In this document: one piece after another, positions 35,931-46,125 of the stretch
Position numbering within the stretch: position 1 is the stretch's first letter
Layout of the letters: the number at the start of each line of letters is the position of its first letter
Assembly: GCA_019279435.1 (NCBI GenBank)
Contig: JAAALK010000287.1
Location: 70,745,144-70,809,143, forward strand
Direction: 5' to 3'
Length of the DNA: 64,000 bases
Source: Zizania palustris
Taxonomy: Eukaryota; Streptophyta; Magnoliopsida; Poales; Poaceae
Translations under genes and position numbers: made by a program
The notes under the pieces: generated by a model
Seen by the model: only the letters and a program-made list of their open reading frames with translations
Databases searched by the model: none
Told to the model about the DNA's origin: nothing

Positions 35931-36671
35931 GACACCATATGAAACCCATAAGAGGGTGCTATTGGGTCGGGGAGGACTATATGGAAGGTTTTGGCACGAG
36001 TTCCCGTGTGATGGGTCATCTCGTTACACTTCGGTGTAGGTGATGAGTGCGTGCCTTGTGGGTACAGTGGTACATCTCTGATCAGAGTAATTTAATCTTT
36101 TCGAAAAGCCGAGCCCACGGTCAAGGGCGGGTTGTGTGACTACTCGCAGTTAGTTTACAATTGTTTGAATGGTCAAGTTATTCATGGCACGTAAGGACTG
36201 TTGAGCGAGGTGGGGCTGACTGTACCCCTCGAGTTAGAAGATGATGATGCACACACACATGTTTACTTTTCCGTACTACTAAACTGCTCACATTTAAAGC
36301 TTTACAGTTATGCTGCTTCCGCAAAACTTGCCACTATCTCCCTTGTTGTTACCTTGCATTATATTTGCATTCGGTGGCTTGCTGAGTACATCTGTATTCA
36401 CCCCGTTGACTTACACCATCAGAGCCCGTCTACTACGAGGAGGATGAAGGTCTGGAGTAGCGACCCAGTCAAGGCGAGACTGGAAGGAGGCGTTCATCTA
36501 GGACCCTTATTTTATTAGTTTCTCTTCACCTTTATTCACTTTTGTATTAATGCGGTCTACGAACCGTGGATGATTGCCCGTATTGTACGTGGTCGCATGA
36601 TGAACGTCTTGTTTTATTAATTTTCTATGGAATTTCAATAAAGTCCTGATTTATTAAATCGGGGCGCGACA
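35931..36671 (+). repeat. Truncated forward 5' LTR of element G
   Basis: Equals 44884-45623 of the 3' LTR. It lacks the first 2.57 kb, including the promoter, and joins the U3 terminus of the inverted LTR at 35930/35931. Confidence 0.9.
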
Positions 36672-36674
36672 AGA

Positions 36675-36689
36675 TGGTATCAGAGCCGA
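36675..36689 (+). promoter_or_regulatory. Primer binding site of element G
   Basis: TGGTATCAGAGCC starts four bases after the LTR end and complements initiator methionine tRNA. Confidence 0.9.
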
Positions 36690-36809
36690 CTTGACTGTAG
36701 GAAGCCAAACAGACCTGACCTTAGGACTTACACCTACTATATTTTCTTACAAACATTACTTACTTTCTCATCTTCCAAGATTTTCACAAAAACTTTTTCT
36801 CTTTTGTAG

Positions 36810-37621
36810 ATGCCGGTCCACACCATGAGCGGGACTCTTCGTGATGAGGCCGGATTCATCCGCGAACTTCGCGTGCTCGTCGACTTCTTGGGGTTTCCCA
36901 TGAGCCCGCGTTCCACGGGATCTTTCCCGATGCGAACGAGAGCTACTGCGAGGTCACGGTTGTGATCCGCCCCTCCTCCACGCAACCACCCTTTTACACC
37001 CATGGCATTGGAGGACCTTCATTCGTGGTGGCTAGCCAGCGAGCCGCTCTTCAGTCCCTCGCCGAGCTTCGACTGGTATACGACTGCCACCTCCGTGACA
37101 CCGTCTACCGCTTCATGCCCATGCACACACCCGGGAGTCACCGCAGCATCTACATCAGCCCCCTCACGTAGAGCAACTCCGCCATCACCCGCACGATGAG
37201 ACTCTTGGAGGCCATGGACAACCTCCACACAGAGGCCGTCCTCGACGCAGACAGCCAGCACGACACCATCGACTTCTACCGCCACACTTCGGAGAACCTG
37301 ACCCGTGAGAATGCCAAGCTCCATCGACAGCTTCAACAGAACCCCCAGTTGACCCTCGAGGTGGAGGAATTGAGGCGTCAGAACGAGCTTCTATGCCAAG
37401 GCGCCATGGTCAACACCCAGCTTCGCCATCAGCTCAAGGAACTAAAGAAGGACATTGAGGAGATCGCGCCTCTTCCGCCTCACAAGAAGAAACCCCTTCG
37501 GATCCCTACCGTGAGGCCCAAGAGGATCTCCCGCAGTGCACCACCCGCCGGACCATCCAGCTCTTCGAACCCGACCGTCTCCCACGAGCCTGAGATTGAG
37601 CCGTCCCCCGAGCTACCATAG
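36810..37621 (+). pseudogene. ORF0 upstream of gag in element G
   Basis: ATG 36810 follows CTTTTGTAG, a splice-acceptor-like site. The product starts MPVHTMSGTLRDEAGFIREL and has VLVDFLGFP. A frame change near 36895 leads into FVVASQRAALQSLAELRLVYDCHLRD and FMPMHTPGSHRSIYI, then a stop at 37169-37171. The rest (37196-37621) is a long charged heptad-like stretch (TRENAKLHRQLQQNPQLTLE, LRHQLKELKKDIEE) that would form a coiled coil, ending in a proline- and serine-rich tail. Element G2 has a homologue at 61751. An extra frame before gag is known in some grass Tekay elements; its function is unknown. The frame change and the stop suggest this copy is inactive. Confidence 0.7.
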
Positions 37622-37794
37622 ACGTAGTTTTACGGTTGATTGTTTTTCATTTTTGCTTGCTTGTATTACCATTCATGTCAAAACATAAGGCATGAATGAC
37701 GAAATAAATAAATGTAACCGCAAGAACGGTACCTTTTGAAATAAAATATAAAGAGTTCGCTAAAATAAATGTTGTCTACTTTGAAAACTCCAGG

Positions 37795-39375
37795 ATGACC
37801 AACACTCAGGGTTTCGACGCTCCCCAGAATGGAGGAGAGAGTGGCAACTTGCCACAATGGGGAGCCACTGGACAAAGGCAGGTCCCAATCGCTAATCACC
37901 CTACAGTGGCCAAAATGATGGCCACCCAAAACCAGCTAGTCACTGCTCTGCTGAACCAGATGCAACAACAGCAACAGCAGATGCAGGAGCAGCAGGCACG
38001 GTTTTTCCGCCTTCACCAACAGCCCGAGCTGCATCATCACGCCGTCCCAGCTCCCGCTCCCACATCTCAGCTCTCGGAGTTCCTCCGAGTTCGCCCACCG
38101 ACCTTCTCGAGCACCACTAACCCCATGGAGGCTGGGGATTGGTTGCGAGCTATCGAGAAGAAGCTCGATCTTCTGACCTGCACCGAGCAGGAGAAGGTGG
38201 CCTTCGCCACCCACCAACTCCACGGTCCCACCGCAGAGTGGTGGGACAATCTTCGCGAGACTCTGCCCGAGGGCCACGCCCATACTTGGGCAGAGTTTTC
38301 GGCCGCTTTCCGTGCCGCTCACATCCCCGACGGGATTATCGCGCAGAAACAACAAGAGTTTAGAGACCTGCAGTAGGGGAGCAGGTCCGTGACCGAGTAT
38401 CTGCACGAGTTCAACCGTCTGGCCCGATACGCACCTGAGGAGATTCGTACGGATGCGGCCAGGCAAGCCAAGTTCCTCCGAGGACTGAAGGATGAGCTGT
38501 CCCTACAGCTTATCTCTGGAGACTTCACCAACTTCCAAAAATTGGTGAACAAAGCTATTATGCAGGAGACCCAGCAGAATAAGGTCGACCTGAAGAAGAA
38601 GCGGATGATTGCCTTCCGGCAAAACCAGGGCATGGCCCAGAGACCCCGCTTTGCTCCACCTCCACCAGCGCAGCAGTACCACCCTCGCCCGGTGTATCGC
38701 CCAGCCCCACCTGCCACCAATGCCGGAGCCGGACACCCTCGCCCCACTCCCGCCGCACCAGCCGCCCCAGCTGCCCCGGCCAAGAAGCCGAAGATTCTGA
38801 GAGACAGGCACGGCATGCCTGTGGTATGCTTCAACTGCCGCCAAGAGGGGCACTACTCCCATCAGTGCCCTCATCCCAAGCATGCTCAAGGCGTCACCGC
38901 AAACCCCGCCGTCCGCGCCAAGGTCAACCACGTCACCGCCGAAGAAGCCCAGGCCACCCCGGAAATTGTCATGGGTAAGTTTATGGTTCATTCATCATTT
39001 ACAGCGGTATTATTTGACACCGGAGCCACACACTCTTTTATATCGACTGCTTTTGTGGAAAGAAATACCCTGGACATAAGTGAGCTACCCAGACCAGTGT
39101 TAATAGCTACCCCGGGCAAGCAAACCCTCGCCTATTCTTTTAGTCCAAGGGTATGGGTAGATATCCAAGGCACGATATTTTGGGCCGACCCCATTCTAAT
39201 AGAATGTCAAGGTTTGGATCTCATTTTAGGGATGGACTGGCTAAATAAACATCAAGGAGTAATAGAATGCGCCCAGAGAAAAGTGACTGTGACTGATGAA
39301 GATGGGACTATCGTCACATTCCAGATGCCAAGCATGAAGACCGGAAGACTAAGACGGCACCAAGATTACCCTTGA
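37795..39375 (+). pseudogene. Gag and protease of element G, with one in-frame stop
   Basis: ATG 37795 lies one base after CTCCAG. A glutamine run (about residues 55-70) is followed by the gag core (PMEAGDWLRAIEKKLDLL, EWWDNLRETLP), a TAG at 38374-38376, then TEYLHEFNRLARYAPEEI, a proline-rich region, a zinc knuckle CFNCRQEGHYSHQC, and an aspartic protease (FDTGATHSFIS, LILGMDWLNKHQGVI). A single amber codon and a frame change near 39330-39375 separate it from an apparently normal copy. Whether the stop is read through cannot be told. Confidence 0.9.
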
Positions 39376-42275
39376 GGAAATACCAGTAGTCAGTGAATAC
39401 CCGGACGTATTCCCAGAGGATCTACCAAGGATGCCACCCAAGAGGGACATCGAGTTCAGGATTGACTTGGTGCCCGGAACCACCCCTATTTATAAGCGAC
39501 CATACCGGATGGCCGCTAATGAGTTAGCTGAGATGAAGCAGCAGTTGGAGGATCTCGAGAAGAAAGGCTACATCAGACCTAGCACATCACCATGGGGTGC
39601 CCCCGTCATCTTTGTCGAGAAGAAAGAAGACAAGGCAAAGCGTATGTGTGTGGATTACCGCGCTTTGAATGAAGTAACCATCAAGAATAAGTACCCGTTG
39701 CCTCGGATCGACGATCTCTTCGACCAGCTAAAAGGAGCTACGGTATTCTCGAAGATCGACCTGTGTTCTGGATATCATCAGTTGAGGATTCGAGAAGAAG
39801 ATATACCCAAGACTTGCCTTTACCACCCGTTATGGCTTATATGAGTGCACGGTTATGTCCTTTGGATTGACCAACGCCCCTGCATTCTTCATGAATATGA
39901 TGAATAAGGTGTTCATGGAGTATTTGGAAAAATTCATCGTAGTCTTCATAGATGACATCCTCATTTATTCCAAGGACCAGAAAGAGCACGAGACTCACCT
40001 CCGGTTAACCTTAGGAAAGCTAAGGGATCACCAATTTTATGCCAAGTACAGCAAATGCAAGTTTTGGACGGCGGAAGTAAAGTTCCTTGGACACATCATC
40101 TCTGCGCAAGGAATCGCAGTAGACCCTGCCACCGTAGAAGCAGTTACGGATTGGCTGCCACCCACGAACGTATCTGAGATACGGAGTTTTCTGGGTTTGG
40201 CCGGATATTATCGGAGGTTCATTGATAATTTTTCTAAGATAGCCAAGCCAATGACCAAGTTGTTGCAGAAAGGAGAGAAGTTCGAATGGACTCCCGAATG
40301 CGAGGAAAGTTTCCGCACCCTCAAGACCCGTCTAGTGTCAGCACCCATACTGACCCTACCTGATATCCGTAAAGACTTCCATGTCTACTGTGACGCATCT
40401 CGCCAAGGATTGGGATGTGTTCTTATGCAAGACGGAAAAGTTATGTCTTATGCCTCCCGCCAGTTGAGACCTCATGAGTTGAACTACCCGACCCATGATT
40501 TGGAACTTGCCGCAGTAGTGCACGCCCTTAAGATTTGGAGGCATTATTTGGTCGGAAATCGCTGTGAGATCTTTACGGACCACAAGAGCTTGAAGTACAT
40601 CTTCACACAGCCAGACCTCAATCTGAGGCAAAGACGATGGTTGGAATTAATAAAGGACTATGACTTAGGTATTCACTACCACCCCGGAAAAGCAAATGTG
40701 GTAGCTGATGCATTAAGTCGCAAGGGATATTGCACAGCCATGATGATTCAAGAACACGCACCCTTGTTATGTAGAGAGATGGAAAAGATGAATCTTGGGT
40801 TACCCACAGGAGCATATCTAGCCACCTTGGTGACTCAACCTGTCTTGTTCGAGCAAATCCGCGAAGCCCAATTGGAAGACCCGGATATAGATGCCATTAG
40901 GAAGAACATGAGACAAGGAAATGCCCCAGGATTTTCAGAGGACGAGAATGGCACCATATGGTTTGGAACCCGGATATGTGTGCCGGATAAACCTGAGATA
41001 AAAACCCTTATCCTGAGGGAAGCCCACGAGACTTTGTACTCCATTCATCCCGGCAGCACCAAGATGTACCAGGACTTGAAGGAACGTTATTGGTGGGTTA
41101 GCATGAAGAGGGAGATTGCTCAGTTCGTCGCGGAATGCGACACCTGTCGAAGAGTAAAGGCTGAACATCAGAGACCGGCAGGACTGTTACAGCCACTTAA
41201 AGTGCCTGAATGGAAGTGGGAAGAAATCGGAATGGATTTCATCACCGGACTTCCAAAGACCCAACTTGGGTATGATTCTATTTGGGTGATCATCGACCGG
41301 CTTACGAAAGTAGCACACTTCATAGCCGTCAAGACGACCTTTAGTGGCCCTAAGCTTGCAGAGCTATACATGGCCCGCATTGTGTGTCTTCATGGAGTGC
41401 CCAAAAAGATAGTGTCTGACAGAGGAAGTCAGTTTACCTCCCGTTTTTGGAAGAACCTTCAAGAGGAGATGGGCACGAGACTGAACTTCAGCACTGCTTA
41501 CCACCCTCAGATGGATGGACAAACAGAAAGGGTGAATCAGATATTGGAGGATATGCTTCGGGCATGTGTCTTGGATTTTGGTGCCACTTGGGACAAGAGC
41601 TTACCGTACGCTGAGTTTTCGTACAACAACAGCTATCAAGCCAGCCTTCAGATGTCTCCTTTTGAAGCCCTATATGGACGTAAGTGCAGGACGCCTCTAC
41701 TTTGGGACCAAACTGGTGAATCCCAAGTATTCGGAACAGACATTCTTCGTGAAGCTGAAGAGAAGGTACGGATCATCAGAGACCGACTCAAGACAGCCCA
41801 GTCCCGACAAAAGAGCTACGCAGACAATCGTCGCCGAGACCTAGCCTTCGAAGAAGGAGATCATGTTTACCTTCGAGTTACGCCTCTCCGTGGTACTCAA
41901 CGGTTTAACATGAGAGGAAAGTTGGCCCCTCGATATGTTGGACCATTTCCCATTGTTCGACGCCAAGGAGAAGTTGCATATCAGTTGGAATTACCGCCCT
42001 CATTGGCTGGAGTACATGACGTATTTCACGTATCCCAACTAAAGAAGTGTCTCCGCGTCCCCACAGAGCAAGTGGATCTTCAGCAGTTGGATGTTCAAGA
42101 GGATCTGACCTATGTGGAAAAGCCGGTCAAGATATTAGAAGTCAAAGAAAGGATCACCAGGAGTCGGGTCATCCGCTTCTGCAAAGTGCAGTGGAGCAAT
42201 CATCCGGTAGAGGAAGCTACATGGGAAAAAGAAGATGAACTCAAGGCACAGCATCCTGAGATATTCGAGGATTGA
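39376..42275 (+). pseudogene. Reverse transcriptase, RNase H, integrase and chromodomain of element G
   Basis: The frame resumes as ITLEEIPVVSEYPDVFPEDL and reads through the RT palm until one extra base near 39812-39816 shifts it (stop at 39842-39844). The downstream frame 39855-42275 carries FIDDILIYSK (RT catalytic pair), RNase H (FHVYCDASRQGLGCVLM), the integrase zinc region (H..H, CDTCRRVK), catalytic motifs (MDFITGLPKT, SDRGSQFTS, ERVNQILEDML), and a C-terminal chromodomain-like tail (VQWSNHPVEEATWEKEDEL). The chromodomain and primer site identify a Tekay/Del chromovirus. Few lesions and near-identical LTR arms suggest recent activity. Confidence 0.92.
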
Positions 42276-42305
42276 TCCGAATCTCGAGGACGAGATTCTC
42301 TGTAA

Positions 42306-42317
42306 GGGGGATAGGAT
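42306..42317 (+). promoter_or_regulatory. Polypurine tract of element G
   Basis: GGGGGATAGGAT directly precedes the LTR start TGTAACATCCC at 42318. Confidence 0.8.
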
Positions 42318-45300
42318 TGTAACATCCCAAGAGATAAAAACAAATAAAATAAAAGAAAAATATTATTTAAATCATTTCTGGATTTATTATTAAAGGAAAA
42401 TTCATAAAAGAACCCAAATAAAGCCAAACAGGGAGAAATACTCAAAATTTGGACCTGAAAATTTTATGAGATGAACTAAAGCCCAAGATATAATTTTAGG
42501 TTTTTTTACAAATTTTTATCAACAGTGATTCAACCCTTAATCAAATAAATGAATTACTGGAATTATTTTAAATCAGAAAACAATTTTAAATCCTTAACGG
42601 GCCGCAACCTTCAAAGTGACCGAGCCCAGCCCAGTCCAAGCCATGAGCCACTGACAGGTGGGACCGACCTGTCGGCGCTCGCGTCCCCTCTCTCCTCCCG
42701 CCCGCGCCCCGCCTGGCCCCACGTGTCAGCCTCCTCTCTCTCGCCCTCGCTCCCTGACACCCATGGCCCGCCTGTCGGCCCTTTCTTTTCGGATTCGCCC
42801 GCTGACAGGTGGGGGCCACCTGTCAGATCCTTCGTCTCCGATGGAAGGGGATCGCCCCCTTCCTTTCTCCCGGCGATCCCTTTCTGTTTCCTCGCCGCCG
42901 GCCACCGCGATCGCCCGAATCGCCCCGGATCACCTTCCCCGATCGCCACCGCCCCCATTCCATCCTTAGCCCACGCGGATTCATGAAAATGGCAGTAGAT
43001 CCGAAGGTTTGGAAACCTCACCGGAGATGGAAAGGATCCCTCTCGGTTTCCTCCGATAACCCTACCATATCGACCGCCGGTGACCCCTATAAAAGCCCCT
43101 CCCCTCACCGCACTCACCCCACAACAGCACATCCTCGAGCGAAAGCAGAGCGCCGTCGCCCTTCTTTCGAGCTTTGGTTCGGTTTCAACTCCGGCCGCCG
43201 CTCGCCATCGATCCCGGCCTCCTCCGCCCTAGCCACCGCCCCCATCGGGTCCGCCGTCGTCCACCCGTCCTCGGCCACGCCTTCATCGGTCGTGAAGACC
43301 ACCGGATCGCCGTCGCCGTCAAGCACCCGAAACCTCCTCGCCATCTACCCTCGCCGCCGTCGCCGTCCGTCGACAATCTTCGCCGCCGAAGGTACCAACG
43401 TGACCCCCATCACCTCCGCGTTCCATTTCTGGCCTTAGCTTGGCGCCTAGGCGCTCGCCGCCGCCGCTGCCACCGCACCCGAGCCCGCCGTCGCCGGAGA
43501 CGAAGGGGGGTACGTACCCCTTACGCCCGTGCCGTGCCGGAAGGCATCATGGCCGTCCGATCGTGATCGAAGGGCTACGATTAAATCCCTTCGGGATTTA
43601 ATCCAGGCCCTCAGATCTGATCGAAGGGGTACGGTGCCATCTCGGCCGTTGATCATAACTTAAACCCCCGGCGTAATCTGGTGCGTCCACGTCATACCGT
43701 TTCGCCCAATCTAATCCTGGCCGTCCGTTTTCATTTAAGGGATCCCGCCTCGCGCCTGGCCGCCGGATCTGGATCCAACGGATCTGGTTGATCCGGTCCA
43801 CGCGCACAGTGGCGCAGTCCACCGTGGGCCTGGCTCACCGTGGACCAGAGGCTGATTTCTGGTTTTAAATAAAATTCAGAAAATAGTTTAAACTTCAAAA
43901 ATTCATATCTTGCTCAATTTAACTCCAAATTTCACCATTCAAATTTTGTTAAATTCAGTAAATTATTCTCTACACTTCAATGCCATAAAAACAGTATGTT
44001 ATCTTAGCACAAAATAAACTTATGGATTAAATAAATAAAAACCCCTTAGGGTTAAAATTAGAAATACAGAAAATAAATTAGGAAAAATCCTAAAAAGTTA
44101 AGTTTTACTGTTTTATACCAAACTTTAGAATATCAAAATATTACGTCACATAAAAACACCCACAAATATGTATGTTTATTATTTGGTGGATTTCTATCTG
44201 TTTATTGAATGTATTGTTTACTTTTCCGTATCGAGAAGACTACGAGTTCGTCGAGGAGCAGGAGTTCTACCCCGAGGTTCCTCCATCCCCCTTTGCTGAT
44301 CAAGGCAAGTCATCGACCCTTCTGTGGAAACAGTTGATCATAATTGAGCCCATGTTTTAATAAGTTATCGCTATAACCCATAAGTTAATATTGCATTAGT
44401 CCAATAATCAAGCCTTACACTTATATTTATTAGATCCCCGTCCTTGTGTGCAAACCCAAGCCATGCTTATTGAGCCTTAACTCCTTGTCACTCTACTATA
44501 AAAATATTAGCTAGTGCCCAATGTACCGGCACAACTGCTATAGGATAAAAAGAATGAGTCGTAGATAACTGGATTCTGTATATGAATTTCCCTGTTATTC
44601 TCGTCTCTGGACTCTGTTGGAGTTGGCTAAGTTATAAGTATGGTGGGTTTCGGGTGCAAGCTCGGGCACTGGTTTGTCGCACCCGGGGCACTATAAGGAC
44701 CGGTCTGCGGGATCTGTTGCAAAGCACTTCCGTACCAACCACAAGTCTAATGGGTAAGTCCTAACTGGAAGTATGGAATACTCCGGCTCGATGCACCATA
44801 GAGGAGGGGGCAAGGGGCTAGCCTGCGGGCGACTTGTACCGACGAGGCTCAAGGGGGGGTATGGTGGGGGTCCGATGCGTCGGGACACCATATGAAACCC
44901 ATAAGAGGGTGCTATTGGGTCGGGGAGGACTATATGGAAGGTTTTGGCACGAGTTCCCGTGTGATGGGTCATCTCGTTACACTTCGGTGTAGGTGATGAG
45001 TGCGTGCCTTGTGGGTACAGTGGTACATCTCTGATCAGAGTAATTTAATCTTTTCGAAAAGCCGAGCCCACGGTCAAGGGCGGGTTGTGTGACTACTCGC
45101 AGTTAGTTTACAATTGTTTGAATGGTCAAGTTATTCATGGCACGTAAGGACTGTTGAGCGAGGTGGGGCTGACTGTACCCCTCGAGTTAGAAGATAATGA
45201 TGCACACACACATGTTTACTTTTTCGTACTACTAAACTGCTCACATTAAAAGCTTTACAGTTATGCTGCTTCCGCAAACTTGCCACTATCTCCCTTGTTG

Positions 45301-45623
45301 TTACCTTGCATTATATTTGCATTCGGTGGCTTGCTGAGTACATCTGTACTCACCCCGTTGACTTACACCATCAAAGCCCGTCTACTACGAGGAGGATGAA
45401 GGTCTGGAGTAGCGACCCAGTCAAGGCGAGACTGGAAGGAGGCGTTCATCTAGGACCCTTATTTTATTAGTTTCTCTTCACCTTTATTCACTTTTGTATT
45501 AATGCGGTCTACGAACCGTGGATGACTGCCCGTATTGTACGTGGTCGCATGATGAACGTCTTGTTTTATTGATTTTCTATGGAATTTCAATAAAGTCCTG
45601 ATTTATTAAATCGGGGCGCGACA
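42318..45623 (+). repeat. 3' LTR of element G, 3.3 kb
   Basis: Starts TGTAACATCCC, ends GGGGCGCGACA. TATAAAAG at 43088-43095 would start transcription near 43118. About 270 bases downstream contain no ATG on the plus strand up to a GAAG/GTACCA donor-like site at 43391. Downstream are the mini-gene exons at 44236-44304 and 45375-45412. In this copy the exon-3 acceptor is changed from CAG to CAA. Confidence 0.92.
44236..45412 (+). other. Putative exons 2 and 3 of the LTR mini-gene, 3' LTR copy
   Basis: Exon 2 (44236-44304) reads EDYEFVEEQEFYPEV then PPSPFADQ and ends CAAG before GCAAGT. Exon 3 (45375-45412) reads EPVYYEEDEGLE and stop. The acceptor before exon 3 is CAA, so this copy may not splice. 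An ATG at 44172 also reads in frame into exon 2 with a hydrophobic start (MFIIWWISICLLNVLFTF). Confidence 0.45.
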
Positions 45624-45628
45624 CAACA

Positions 45629-46124
45629 CCAAACACCACTAAGCCCAAGAACCCCAAGCCTCAACCATATTCCAAGAAGCCCACCTACCATTGTGAGTAC
45701 TGTTAGAGAGACGGGCATCTTGTGGAGTTTTGCTTCAGGAGGAAGCAGGTTGAGAGAGCAGAGAGAGCTCGTGGTGATCAGGAGCAGTTCTACCAGCAGG
45801 GTGGTAGACTGCGGGTTCCTCGACGCGGGGAGAGGCTGGAGGCCAGGCCGCGTCGTGTAGGTGGTGGTAGGGGAGACGGCTTTCATGCCCGTGCTCTAGA
45901 TGGTGGTGTTCGTTCCGGCAGAGCTCCAGGTCGTGTTGGCTACGATCCAGGACCTCATGGCCAAGGCTTTAGGCAGAACCGAGGACCGCGCTTTGAGCCG
46001 CGTTTTGGTCCGAACTCTCATGATGATTTCTGCTTTCTGTCTTTTGAGAAGATGGCTCGGCACTGGTTTAGCTCTTTTGCTAAACCTGGTGCCGGACCAT
46101 TTGCTCCCACTTATAGCCACTGAT
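45629..46124 (+). pseudogene. Element C gag, C-terminal part
   Basis: Continues from 28404 with PNTTKPKNPKPQPYSKKP, then a zinc knuckle HCEYC (stop) RDGHLVEFCFRR, and an arginine- and glycine-rich nucleic-acid-binding tail up to a stop at 46122-46124. The knuckle contains an in-frame TAG at 45703-45705. Confidence 0.85.
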
Positions 46125-46125
46125 T

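Larger units (their letters stand above)
28405..45623 (+). mobile_element. Tekay-type gypsy element G with an inverted LTR as its left arm
   Basis: Flanked by the perfect duplication CAACA (28400-28404 and 45624-45628) inside gag of C. From the left: a complete LTR in reverse orientation (28405-35930, itself split by a solo LTR), then the last 741 bases of a forward 5' LTR (35931-36671), primer site, ORF0, gag, pol, polypurine tract, and a complete 3' LTR (42318-45623). Both outer ends therefore read as the U5 end of the LTR: TGTCGCGCCCC at left and GGGGCGCGACA at right. The inverted LTR starts (its TGTAACATCCC end) exactly at 35930 and abuts the middle of the other LTR. The arms are nearly identical, so the event is recent. 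Confidence 0.92.

Noticed and set aside
37936..38991. Long minus-strand frames opposite gag of element G
   Set aside because: They are antisense shadows of the GC-rich gag and its glutamine and proline runs.
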